A DNA stretch of 64,000 nt from Sarcocystis neurona (lineage: Eukaryota; Apicomplexa; Conoidasida; Eucoccidiorida; Sarcocystidae), in the NCBI GenBank assembly GCA_000727475.1, contig KL647311.1, forward strand, positions 740,110-804,109, written 5' to 3'. The notes under the pieces were generated by a model. That model ran no database searches. It was not told the DNA's origin and saw nothing but the letters and a program-made list of their open reading frames with translations. The position numbers and the translations under genes were made by a program. Positions 1-11,808 of the stretch are shown here, in pieces (position 1 is the stretch's first letter; each line of letters begins with the position of its first letter).

Positions 1-440
1 CAACGTCCGAGCTGTTTGTAGAACCGTGGGAAGAACGAATAGGCTTTTGACTAAGTACCTCTGTACTTGCAAGTGCTTTTGCGATTACCTCTCCAGAAAA
101 AGTTTTTCTGCTCCTCCGCAACATAATTGTAGTTCGCCAAAATTCTCTCTTGTCCTCTGCCGCGTGTTCCACAACGCTACACTTCACACAAGCGTCCTTT
201 AGTATGTGGCGGCGACGCAAGTTGAAACTGCACGTCCCCATTCTTGGACGGCAATGTGGACTATCTTGCCACACATCGTCCTTTTCACATCTTGAGTGAG
301 AAAGTGCTGACACATGGGTTGTACATGTTTATCGTCTTCGGGTACTGAAAAGGTCTCTACTTCGTCGGTGTTGTTGCATCTCAGGATCCACACCTATGTA
401 AGTGCGCTCAGGGCTCTGCTGGGTCAGATGTGCCTAGAGG

Positions 441-479
<39 letters not shown>

Positions 480-1302
480 TGCACGCGCGCGCACACGCAC
501 GCATACGCACATATACGAGTAATGGCGCATGCAGTGTTTGTGTGCAGGTGTGTGTATGTGTGTGCATGTGTGTGTGTGTGTATGTCTGTGTCTGCGTGTC
601 CGCGTGTGTATTTCCATTGCTGAATTGTTGTGCTTGCTTGAGGGGCTTGTGAGGGCCCACACGAGTCCACAGATGTAACCACACTTCCTTGTCGACTGAT
701 GCTTGTCCCCGCCCTCTGTTTCCTGCAGTGCGTCTTCTCAAAGTTAACGATAGGGAAGTGGCCCAACGCTGATGTAGTTGTTGCGAGAATTCAACGAGCC
801 ATTGGAGCAGGACCTTCGGTCTCATTTTTCCTCTTCAACGAGCGGCAGCCTTCCGCCTCTACTGTGCGGCAGAAATCGCATGAATCCACGGTACGGAAAC
901 AGTCTCAGATATGGAAGCCCCAACAAAACAGAGACCGCTGTATATTTCTTGACTGGCTTTTGCCATCGGCCAGAAGTTTTTCAACCCCAATATGACATGT
1001 ACACGTTTGCTCGCAAATGCGCATCAGTCTTAAGCAGTGCGTTTCTCTGCCGGATTTCCAGAGGACTACATCCGTATACAATTTAGACACCTGTCCTGTT
1101 GCTTACTTCTGCCGCAAGCTTGTACCCTGCTTTTGCTCATATTTAATGCCACCTCCTCCTGCTGCGTGTACTGCCGTCTTCGATTACCTGTGAAGGTGCT
1201 AAACTCTGCTGCCGTTGATTCACTGCATTGTGCGGCTGTGAATGCTGACGTTCTGCTGGTGCTTATAAGCTTATTTCTGCACCCCGTGTGTTCACGTGGC
1301 AG
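1..1302. other. Region upstream of the Lys-rich gene, 5' exons unresolved
   Basis: Apart from the microsatellites this is ordinary, repeat-poor sequence. A good splice acceptor (pyrimidine tract then TCCTGCAG) ends at 728 and is followed by open frames to about 995-1086. These could be 5' exons of the gene that begins to be readable at 1303. I could not fix a start codon or a unique reading frame here, so no exon is called. Confidence 0.4.
445..600. repeat. (TA)n then (TG)n microsatellites
   Basis: A run of TA dinucleotides at about 445-474 is followed by an alternating purine/pyrimidine stretch (CGCG, CACA, then TGTG up to about 600). The Tyr/Ile and Cys/Val open frames across it are products of the repeat and not genes. 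Confidence 0.95.
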
Positions 1303-3337
1303 GTTCAGGCACCTGCCGCAGCTCTGAAAGGACGCCGAGAGCAGTCTCCGCGAAAGCGGCTTCCATCGCCGTCCACGCGTTCAGAAAAAACTACGCCTTC
1401 AAAACAACGAGAAGGAGATTCCTCAAGTGACGCTGCCCCGCCGGAAAGCATTCCCACAGAAAAAATAGCGACAAACGCTCCGCTTCTATCTCCTAGTGAA
1501 ACAGGTCTTCAGAGGACCCCTTCATTAGTAATAACAGGTCCGGCAGCAGCAGCAACCGCAACGCCACCGACAGAGGCTGAACACCTCGCGTCCGAAAAAG
1601 AGGGGAAGAAGAAGAAGAAGAAAAAGGATAAATTGCAAAGTAGCAGCAGTACCGTAGCCGAAGAGGGAGACATTAAAGTACCTTCAGATGATGCTTCAAA
1701 AAAGAAGAAGAAAAAGGACAAGGATGCAGTGGAGCAGAGTAGCAGCACCGCGTCAGATGAGGGAAGATGTGAAGCGCCGGCTGGTGAAGCCGCGACCGAC
1801 AAAAAGAAAAGAAGAAGAAGAAGGGAGATGGACATGAAGTAGACGTCTCGCATTCAGAAACAGAGCAGAGTGCTGCAATAACAGATGAAGATAAACATTC
1901 GAACGGGCTGAAAAAGAGCGAGACAAAAGACGTTTCATCAGATAACCTAGCCGAGACAGAGGGGGGTGTGGAGATCAGGAAGCAGATCAGCAGTCACAAC
2001 CTGCTAGACGCAAACATCAACGGAGGTGCGCGGGAACACAAAAAATCCAAGCACAAAAGAGTGGGTGAAGCCTCTGCAAGCTCAAACTTTGAAAAGACTG
2101 ACTCAGGTTTAGAAAAAAAGAAAACGAGTAGAAGTCCTAGCAGTGAGACCGCTGGAAGTCCAGCTCCTGAGAGAAATGATGAATCAGTGGCTGCAAGCGC
2201 TGCTGAAAAAGAGCAAGAAGTGGGAGAGCCTGGAGAAGGCTGTGGTGCAACAAAAGAGGAGGAAGGAATTTCTGAATCTGCTACACACGACGACAGCCGC
2301 ATTACGGGAGGTGAAGAAAATCATGAGAGACAAAAGAAAGAGAAGAGAAAGAAAGGAAAAGGAGGAGATACGGATCCAGTCGAGAAGAAGGAGAAGGAGG
2401 GACACGAGGGAGAAAGACGTCACAAAGAAGGGAAAAAGAAGAAAGACCCTGAAACGGATACGAAGGCGACAGAAGGGAAAAAAAGGAGTGAATCTTCCGA
2501 TGCGCTGAACAAGAAGAAAAGCAAGAAACATGGTAAAGAGAAAGACAGTATGGACGTGCCCACGAATGAAGGTGAGACTTATCAGGCAACCGAACACACG
2601 GAAAAAGAACCACGAAGCAACCATAATATACGGGAGGCGGGCAAGTCAATTTGTGTGGAACATCAGCAGGCGACGAACGTCAAACTGAAGGCGAGGAAGC
2701 GACGAAAAACGAGTCAGAAGCGTTACCCCCTTCGAGTATCGAGAAAAAGGACAAGAAGAAGAAGAAGAAAGGAGAGACATCAGACGGGGCAGGTGAGGGA
2801 GAGAAAAAACACAAGGAGAATCGCGAAGGCGAGCAGACGAGTGAGGAGCTGGGGAACGAAAAGCCGGAAGAAAACGCGGAAACAAAGGGAGAAACGCCTT
2901 CGCCTCCTCCAGCAGCCTCAGATGGACAGCGTAAGTCTACTAGTACTCTTACGCTTTGAAAAGCAGTGGTCGTGTACAGACTTGCATTTATCAGGTAAAC
3001 ACATCTAAGTCGATTCAGACGCAAATATGTACATATATTCTATTATGGCTGCGGATGCAAATCTGTTGTAGATACCACTCCCCTAGGGCATAAACACCGC
3101 ACCAAAGAAGCGCCGCTGTACATATTTGTTTGAACAGATAAACGTAACCACAAGCTTACCAGACCCACTGCTCTTCTTCTTAACAAAACACTCAAATTCT
3201 GTGCGACTGAAGACGGAAGAGCGGGTGCTAGAGATGCTTTGGTTGCACAAGAAGGCTTGTTCTCCATCGACGCGTTCGTCTGCCCCTCCCGCGTTCACGG
3301 CGAGACTTCACCACCCGCGCGCACAGTGTGTTATTGA
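1303..3337 (+). CDS. Lys/Glu/Ser-rich hypothetical protein, 5' end not found
   Basis: Product not recognised. Proposed exons are 1303-2571, 2667-2930 and 3138-3337. The first follows an acceptor (GTGGCAG ending at 1302); the intron 2572-2666 has GTGAGA...CATCAG; the intron 2931-3137 has GTAAGT...GAACAG. These introns join in frame and the last exon ends at TGA 3335-3337. The protein is strongly charged, with runs of six to seven Lys followed by Asp-Lys and an acidic Ser-rich spacer. A unit of about 35 residues (Lys-run, then QSSST, then EEG or DEG) occurs twice at about 1600-1770. Such composition is typical of nuclear or nucleolar disordered tails, which is an inference only. The C-terminal exon is less biased and basic. 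The frame changes once near 1800-1815: either one base is missing in an AAG/A run, or a 74-base intron (1784-1857, GTGAAG...TTCAG) removes it; both restore the frame. Confidence 0.6.
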
Positions 3338-6300
3338 TAGAAAGGAACTTTATTACCTGTCAGCGCGGACGTTCGAACTAGCTTGTGTCAGACGCGAACT
3401 TGCTAGCCATCGACTCGACTATTCAGCAAAGTACGAACAACGACTGCCTCCTTAACAACTGGAAATGCCCGCGGTATGGCACCAGCCGTTCCCAACTGAG
3501 CACATCTGCTGAAGCGCGAACAATGTTACGAACACAGCATTGTCCACACACTGTCACAAGTCTTGCAGCCTTAGCAACAAGTCCTGCGCTCCGTCTCCGA
3601 AAAAATAGACTTTAACTTTTAGATACAGTTTCCATTCGACGGAAGGCCGAGCACGCTACTCCCGGTGTAGCGATATGTTCTCCAACAAGAAGGCACAAAC
3701 TTCAAGTTTTAGGAGATTGCAGTGCTTTGTTCATTAAGCTGCGTAGCAGCCGTACTCTTGCAGCGGCGTAGAGATCTGTCCACAAACGAGTACGTCCAGC
3801 GTCTAGTACACGTCATGGTGTCAAGCCCTAGTGACGTCTGCCAAGTGTGTGATGACGCTGCCAGTCAGAGAAGGGCGTAGTGGAATGTCGAACAATTGTG
3901 CCAGAGCTGCAGTTAATTTTGCAGCAATGCCGGATCTCCTTGTGTGGATGAACAGATCCGCTTGCGCCAGTAACCAAAGAGTACGAGCTTTGCCTTCCCA
4001 TCGGGGCGAAGAAGACTCAGGTGAGCTGCCGTATTTCCCACGCGTGATAATGCTGCTGTACAGCGCTCACGACAACAATGTGACATTTACACGTAGAAAA
4101 ATGTGTGCGCCAATTGAAAAATGGAGTACTTGTGAGACGAAGAATGCATACACCTGTTGGCGCATAAATGCGTTATGGATTTGTGTACACGTACGCCTCT
4201 AGAAACCTGTGTAATACAGTAGCACTTTTTCTCCTCTTCCACAGCAGCAGAGCTTATTTCCCGCAGTCAAGCTCCTGTCCTCCGAGGAGGGTGTCGTCAC
4301 GCCATGGCAGTGTACGGTGGGTTCATCCTGCGCGGGAGGATGAAGAGCATTTGCGCAAGCTCGTGATAGTAAGGGCTGCGCCTACTAGATACTATATACG
4401 TCCTCCTGGCGGAAAGTGCCACCCCGCGCCTGACTGTACAGATAAAGCAGCATTTAAGACCAGCCTTTAGGACGTCTAGACTCTACAGTAAAGTGCAACG
4501 TCTTCGTCCACCTGGCCATGTGTAAAGCTATTGATTCGCAGTCGGGATGCGTTAGCCTCACACGTGTGGCTGAAGCTATGTCAACCCACGCTACCTATAC
4601 GTGCCTTCAAGCGTGTGGACTGTGGGGTCTTTTCTTCCAATATGAAGCCTCATTCACGCGGTAATGTAGGGAGCTGTTCTCTCCTTCTAGAGAGTCACAT
4701 CACCGTCGGCATATGGTGTTCTTCATCAGGGAGCCGTTGTTTGCTTATATAGAGTCATATCACTGTCGGCATACGATGTTCTTCATCAGATCAAGAATTC
4801 ACTCACAAACAAGCGTCTGCTGAGTTACTGATTCAATGTCGCCAAGTGTAACATCACACACGTGGTTGCACAATACTCTATACTCGGTCACTTATGACTG
4901 GCTCACCTATCGCCACCGAACTGAGTACCAGTTGCTCTAATATTTTGCTGCTGTGACACGCATTATCGTACTAGTGGCCTCTTTCATCAAGAAAGTGTAC
5001 CTACCAATTGCTTTAGTACTTTGATCTTTTGAAGCGCATTATCGTACGGGTGGCCTCTTACACGTCGCGTAGGCGATGCTGTCGGGATTTTCACCTTCGC
5101 ACGCAAGGCTACGTAAGGATCTACGGTCTTACAACAACGTCGCGACATATACGCCGAATCCGCCCACGGCTTTATTTGCAGAAGAACTTGCTGCACTTCT
5201 GCAAATTAAAGTGATAATGTGTACGAGGAAGCTTCTTTTGCACCGCAGAACGAAGGAGATGTCCCTGGTGCATCTAAACTTTCTGATTCTTTTGCAGAAA
5301 CTGTCATATGAGAACCCTGGCGATCAGCCGCGCAATTTTCGCCTTGTATCCTCGCATCCAAAAGCAATGGAGATAAAGTAGGAGGACCAACCAGTGCACT
5401 GGTGTATGGCTTCCTGAGCTTACAGCTCGCACGTGTACATATGCGTATGTATATATATGTGTGCGAGGCCTTATCGTATTGTTTTCCTCTCGTGACAATG
5501 GCCATGGGTTGACGCACACACGTGCCCCCGTCCTACTTTGCTTCTAGACATTCATGTTTGTGCGCGCACCTTTAGGAAAAATGTCATCGTACTCAGGACG
5601 GGTGGTAGGCATAGGTCGCAGGATGAGACACAATCTGGTCGCTCCCTGCCCGAACCACCACAGCTACACATACAACATATGAGGAGAGAAAGACAGAAAA
5701 GTGTGGGAGAACTAGATGGAGGAGTGCGTCTTAGAAGACGCGTGCGCGGTATTGAACGTCGATAAAATGCGCATTCGCAAAAGAGCCAGAGAGACGGGCA
5801 GTAGACTCACAAGAAGCTTCTACGGCTTCCACGGATGCAAACGTTTGCCTGCTAGCACGTCAAACCGTAGGAGTACTCACATACACACGCGTTCCTCACA
5901 GTACTTCACAACAGAAGTAGTGCCGAGTCCACACGTGCAATCAGGCGTTAACAGGTGCCCTCCTCCGCTCAACGCTGCAACACCAGTGCGGCTGCTACCG
6001 GTATTTTGGAAGCCTTTTCAAAAATTCCTACTGTTTCGCCAGTTGCGTGAAGTTTCGTTCAGAGCGGAAGTCGAACTGAAGACATTTCCAAATGCTTACA
6101 GATGTCGAATATCGTACTCTGCAAAGAGAACACCACCTACAAACAATCAATGGCATACTAGTTATATGGTATATAAAGCTGGGACCTCCTTATGAAGAGC
6201 TACTGCATTAGAGCAGTCGTACAAGCAGACGAGGACTCGAGACAACGAACTGGGTATCAGGAAGTAGAAGGCCACCTGTGCGCTGAGGGTTGTCCACAAG

Positions 6301-6562
6301 ACCGTGCACGCACACATATGCTAGATACCTGCATTTTTCCTAGAGACAATGTACGTATTAATTTTGCTGTACAATCACCACGCACAATACACGTGCCTAC
6401 ACGTATGTACACAAATACGATGACGCAGACGACGGCAGCCTCCCACGGCAGCGGTGAGCCTATAACTTGGCCACTCCTGAACAGAACAACAACGATTTGT
6501 AAGTCCGAGAAGAGTTGAGCGCCAGGCGAATGACCCTGCAGCTCTAAATGTATTCGTCTTAC
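3338..6562. other. Repeat-poor spacer with degenerate direct repeats
   Basis: No gene is called. Between 4680 and 4800 a unit containing CACTGTCGGCATA and GTTCTTCATCA occurs twice. Around 4950-5060 a second unit containing GCATTATCGTAC and GTGGCCTCTT occurs twice. Both look like decayed tandem duplications. On the minus strand a frame ending at about 5206 (to the right up to about 5380) has reasonable composition and could be a 3' exon of the gene described at 6563-10800, but no splice chain ties it in. Confidence 0.4.
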
Positions 6563-6880
6563 CTGCGGATAGCTTTCTAGTGACAGACTGGGTCCTTTGT
6601 GGCACGTACGGCGTTGAACCGACATCGTATTTTGCAAGATTGGGATATTTTTGAATAGCCAACGGTGCGCCGATGACTCTCCGCTGTAAGCTACGATTTT
6701 GTGCGAGTCGTCAAAGAAGTCACTCCGCTTTGGCAAAAGGCACGCGCTCTTGACAGTTGTCATCGTTCCTCCGTTGCTCTGCACCTTCAGGTCTCCAGAA
6801 GTCACAGTGGAACCGAGGGGCAAAGTGAAATTGGGACTGACTTTTTCTGAGGTGCGTGAGGAGCCACACCGGTCCACTGG
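6563..6880 (-). CDS. Exon-like block of the unknown minus-strand gene
   Basis: The block of 318 bases begins after a CCTCCCCCTGCGGACTAG acceptor and ends at CCGCAG/GTAAGACG, a near-perfect donor. The open frame (about 105 codons, phase 0 at the 3' end) is free of low-complexity sequence and contains DFFDDSHKIV. A downstream acceptor near 6507 (TTCTGTTCAG) could receive it. Confidence 0.5.
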
Positions 6881-9300
6881 CTAGTCCGCAGGGGGAGGAA
6901 TGAATTATAATACGGTGCAGGAGAGGGAAAAAAAGATCTGTTCTACGTCAGCAGAAAACTTACGTTAACACTTGTCCGCATCACACAAAAACAGGGAACT
7001 GACGCGTTTCCACCCTGCCAGCACGCAACAGGCAGACGACAGTATGCACACACGTGGTGATTCCAAGGTACGCCTATGCGTGGCGACTCAAAGATTTCTT
7101 ATTGTGCCTGATGAAGGCCAGGTGCTGCACAATAATGTAGGCGGAATTGTTTATTGAAGAGAATAAGGCCAGTAGGTATCTGAAATTGTAAACAAACAAA
7201 GAAGTGAATGAAGCACCGTGTACACAAATTTTTCCCGTTTTGCAGCGGTACGTAACACACTTTTTGTAGAGGTGTCTAAACGGTGTTTAGTGAAACTCGT
7301 GTAGTAGCCAGGGACGCTTTTGCATTCACTCATTTTGTACCGATGCACAGGGCGCGGCTAGAAGCGAGCATCCGGTTGACCTTCTGCCACTTGTGCAGCT
7401 TGTTAATAACCAACTTACACATCGAGGTACTAAAACTAAGCGTGGCAGACGCTCCACTGATGTGCGAGAAAGGAGTATGGTGGTCCGAAGTTGACTCTGC
7501 GTGCAGGTCCTGATGCCGCTGGAGGCTACTTACTATTTGTACATTTACGACAAAGATACCGACGAGCTTCAGTAAGCGTCCCTGCCCAGAAAGTGAAATC
7601 AGACGAACTATGGTCGAGCCCTGAAATGAAAGCAGAGAAAAAGCAATGAGATCTATCATAAAAGGACAAGCCTCCTCTGGTGTGCACCAGGTGGATGTGT
7701 AACCGGCTACGCAGCCGTTTTCTGACTCGATCGTCAGTTCTGTTAACAAGAACTGCCAACAATTGACTTGCGGCTGACGGATACACGCTTTGTTTCCTTC
7801 TCGTCTTGTCTCTTCGTGTTTTAGAGAGTGCGTTCAGATCAAAGGAGAGTACGTCGTCGCCGGAGGAACGTAAACGCCACCAAATCAACAGCATTTCGAG
7901 TCTCCCTACGCTGCCAAACTACAGTGAAACAGAAAAATGTAGCGAGGTGTTTGACAGCAACAATATAGGGCCAGGGAGACTGTGTTGTCCCGCAGGGAGC
8001 GGTTGAAGGTAACGGAATTATTACGTTCTGAATTTTCTTCTTCTCCACTCAAGTGCCTCCTTTGCGCTTGTGAATCAAACAGTGACGCAGTGCTCACAAA
8101 AGCAAAAGTATCCCTTCGCAGCGCCGCACCGTCATCCCACAAAGATTGACGGGCAGGTTTTGTGTCGTGCAGTCGTGTTGACTTAAACATTGAGCATATT
8201 GTTTTGCGTATGACTTCTTAACTGCCAGACGTCGGCAATTCTGAAGCGCAGCGCTGCAGTGTAGAGGTGCCTGCGCGGGCCTGTAATACTCCTTCTACGG
8301 TCCTTCCCTGAAGAAGACCGTCAGCGAAGGTAATTTCGGAACACCTGCGGAGCAGCAGAAACGTTCGTAAAACAGTTTTACCTACAGCGTTCGACTCCCC
8401 CACACGAGGGTTTGGAGTGTGAACGGAACGTGACGTGCTATCTGCCACATGGAATTTTGACGCAAAATTTGTCGGGTAGTGGCATTTTACTTCGCCTGAG
8501 TCAACAGGCAGGGCGCACTCGTAGTAACTGTAATATCGTCAGAAGTACTACGAAACAGCGCAGTATCATACTTCGGATTGCAGAAGTAATCACTCCAGGC
8601 GAGCGCACACACGGAACACGTGCCCGGACGCACAGGGTGAAGAGCTCGCGTATGCACCTCTTCGTTCGAGACGTGCGCAGCATATGCCGTCACGTTACGA
8701 CACAACATCCTTCTTCCAAAGTAAAGCGAGTCAATCTTACTGAGCACTGGCTGGGAATACGAGGTGTAACCTGTCGAAAGCATTTGTTGCGTCAGCCTCT
8801 CAATACACGCAGCTACGCTTAAGATTGACGGACACTGTCGCACAGTACACAGAATATATATACATTTATATATATATATATATAGATACACACATATACA
8901 TGAGTGCCTTTTTATCACGATCAGCAGGCGTGTCAATGTCAGCAGCCATTCCAGTAAACGGCGACAAGCTCCGACAACATACGAGTAACATGAAGTTTTC
9001 GCTCAGCCGAAAATTACTGATCCACTCGCACCTTGCCATCACTCCCGTCCTCTTTACAGAGCTATTAGTCTGACTGTCAGAGATCTGCATCGGTGGCGCA
9101 TAGAATATGACGGCTGTCAATGGGAACGCACGCCATAACTTTCAGGTAGTTGTGACAAGTGCGCCCCTCTGCTGGAAAAAGCGGAATTCTATCGTTGGAG
9201 CTCTCAAGCGGGTGTTGATCTCTGGCTCAGACAGAGCCGGTTCAGGTTCAGTGCACGTTGAAACAGCTTTAGTGGAGAACTAGTAGCGCTATACGACGCG

Positions 9301-9339
<39 letters not shown>

Positions 9340-10063
9340 NNNNNNNNNNNNNNNNNNNNNNNNNNNNNNNNNNNNNNNNNNNNNNNNNNNNNNNNNNNNN
9401 NNNNNNNNNNNNNNNNNNNNNNNNNNNNNNNNNNNNNNNNNNNNNNNNNNNNNNNNNNNNNNNNNNNNNNNNNNNNNNNNNNNNNNNNNNNNNNNNNNNN
9501 NNNNNNNNNNNNNNNNNNNNNNNNNNNNNNNNNNNNNNNNNNNNNNNNNNNNNNNNNNNNNNNNNNNNNNNNNNNNNNNNNNNNNNNNNNNNNNNNNNNN
9601 NNNNNNNNNNNNNNNNNNNNNNNNNNNNNNNNNNNNNNNNNNNNNNNNNNNNNNNNNNNNNNNNNNNNNNNNNNNNNNNNNNNNNNNNNNNNNNNNNNNN
9701 NNNNNNNNNNNNNNNNNNNNNNNNNNNNNNNNNNNNNNNNNNNNNNNNNNNNNNNNNNNNNNNNNNNNNNNNNNNNNNNNNNNNNNNNNNNNNNNNNNNN
9801 NNNNNNNNNNNNNNNNNNNNNNNNNNNNNNNNNNNNNNNNNNNNNNNNNNNNNNNNNNNNNNNNNNNNNNNNNNNNNNNNNNNNNNNNNNNNNNNNNNNN
9901 NNNNNNNNNNNNNNNNNNNNNNNNNNNNNNNNNNNNNNNNNNNNNNNNNNNNNNNNNNNNNNNNNNNNNNNNNNNNNNNNNNNNNNNNNNNNNNNNNNNN
10001 NNNNNNNNNNNNNNNNNNNNNNNNNNNNNNNNNNNNNNNNNNNNNNNNNNNNNNNNNNNNNNN

Positions 10064-10101
<38 letters not shown>

Positions 10102-10800
10102 AAAGGATAAATAAGGAGATATGGATAGATATGTATACACGTATATGAGGTCTACGTCCGGGATTACTGCTGCTGCAGTATTTGCAGGAGCACGATCGCG
10201 CCGACTTTACGGTCGGGGATGCCTTCCTTGCCAGTGTTCCTCTACTTTTTCGAAGGTGTAATTACTGTCACCAGCGTCCAGAGCTGAAGATGCTCGCCCT
10301 CTTATTGGTATCTATACAGTATCTGGCAGCAATTAAGGTAGCAGTTCTGCTTCAGGGTTGCGAGTAACTCCCAGCAGTTGTGAACACCAGCCATTTTGAA
10401 ACACTTTGACAGAGAAAGGGATTTGCACGCCTTTGGGCTCGTGACAGTTGCAGCTTGAGGCGAGAAATGATCACCTCGAACGGGGACGTCTGACGCTAGT
10501 ACTACGTGTAGTTCTGTGGTAGAGGGAAGCCGGGGTGGCGACCGTTCATTTCTCTGCAGAAGTCGATTGTCTGCTTCAAAGTGGGACCATGCAAATTGCT
10601 GACGGAGAAACTTCTACGTCCTCACGAGCCTTGAGTACGAAATTTTATCCCGTGGAAACGATAGAGCACAATGGAGCTTGTCGCTGGTTTCTGCGTCGAA
10701 GCCTGACGGAATGTGAGAGCTGGCAACACTCTCTGCCGATACAACGATTTCGAATCTACGATAGAGTGTTACAGTGAGAGGGACTGGAGCACCTCGCCTG
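6563..10800 (-). CDS. Candidate multi-exon gene, unknown product
   Basis: Not recognised. Several minus-strand blocks have balanced amino-acid composition and sit between consensus splice sites: about 10640-10790 (weak GTGAGG donor), 8900-9084 (acceptor GATGCAG, donor GTATAT), 8491-8750 (TTCCCAG, GTAAAA), 8035-8179 (GTAATA donor), 7534-7620 (a very good TTTCATTTCAG acceptor and a perfect GTAAGT donor) and 6563-6880 (CCGCAG/GTAAGA donor). None contains CAG repeats, unlike the neighbouring myosin gene. I could not chain the phases uniquely, so the blocks may belong to one large gene or to two. The first assembly gap (9340-10063) falls inside. No domain, membrane segment or catalytic motif stands out. 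It would be convergent with the Lys-rich gene and downstream of the myosin gene on the same strand. Confidence 0.4.
9301..10096. repeat. (TA)n tract with assembly gap
   Basis: TA dinucleotides run from 9303 into an N gap (9340-10063) and resume at 10064-10096. The gap is therefore a collapsed or unsequenced (TA)n array of unknown real length. Open frames reported across the Ns have no meaning. Confidence 0.95.
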
Positions 10801-11664
10801 GTGGTTGAAACCGTCAACTCGAAGATGAAGTTAATTAACTATCAACAGAGTAACGTCTTAAAAGCTCACACCATGCGTTGTTCGGGCGAGTCCCACTGGT
10901 GCACCGTGTGCAGCTCTGTGCGATTGGTGTGGAGCCACCCAAGCCTCCTGCAAGCCCTAGCACGTTTACAGAAATACCCTGTTGTCGCTCACAATTTCCT
11001 CGCCAGTGGATGACTTATAGTGCTCCATTCACACTACACAAATACGTACTTCTGTATGTGCGTAGCTCTGGTGAGTTGTAGGTCTGTGTGTACACTTTAG
11101 GTGAGGCTAAGCGACCTGTTTTAAGTTCCACGCGTACGCAGCTGTTGTCTCCTCCCTGCGTACAGACAATCGGGTATGCAATTCACGTGTAGACGTGTAC
11201 GCTAAAACAGGTGTACATAGACCTGTCGCACGGGTGCGGAACGCGGACGAAGTACCGCTTCCAGTCGCTCGTGAACGCTGTCCTGTGTGAAGGACAACGA
11301 AATCTCCTGCGTATCAAGAAAATCTTTGTCGTCCGTGCGCATACGTGTCAAAACTGGAACTCTTCTTAATCACATCTGTGTCCACACAAAAGCCCGTGTC
11401 TGCATACAACTGTACGTGACACCTTTTCCTCATCCAGTCCTCCACAAATATATATATATATATGCACACATGTGAACTTGAATTAATATTGACGATAACC
11501 GTGTTCGAGATCGCAAGTCCCTATGTGCATTAATTATGACGGAGACCCCCTGCCGCGGGTTGATTGAGCAGCGCGCAGGCGCGTGTACAAGAGAAGGAGC
11601 AGAGCTCTTCCCCACCGAGAGCTCCTCTCCGACACAGACGTCTTCTTCTCCCCTGTCTCCACTT
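10801..11664. other. Spacer 3' of the myosin gene
   Basis: Repeat-poor sequence between the stop codon of the myosin gene (11665) and the unknown minus-strand blocks. I see no supported coding region, only a short TA run near 11450-11462. Confidence 0.5.
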
Positions 11665-11808
11665 TCAGTACCGTCGCCCCGCCACTTGCGGAGCAGTCGG
11701 GGAATTTTCGACGAATTCCAGCGTCCTCCACAGCACCAGCTTGCCGGTCGAATCTGCAGAGACGAGCAGCGTGTTCTGCGCGTTCACAGCCACTGCGAGA
11801 ACAGGTGC
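11665..11808 (-). CDS. MyoF: MyoF-like exon 17: WD40 blade 7 and stop
   Basis: Acceptor GCGGTGTCTGCAG, phase 0 in. Encodes [20 protein letters not shown] then TGKLVLWR, a short tail and TGA at 11665-11667. Blade 7 ends close to the stop, as expected for a propeller that closes the protein. Confidence 0.88.
   Translation of the reverse strand, partial: APVLAVAVNAQNTLLVSADSTGKLVLWRTLEFVENSPTAPQVAGRRY

Noticed and set aside
9340..10063. Long open frames across the first N gap
   Set aside because: They consist of unknown residues and Tyr/Ile from (TA)n; no evidence of coding. The same applies to frames across 61346-61812.
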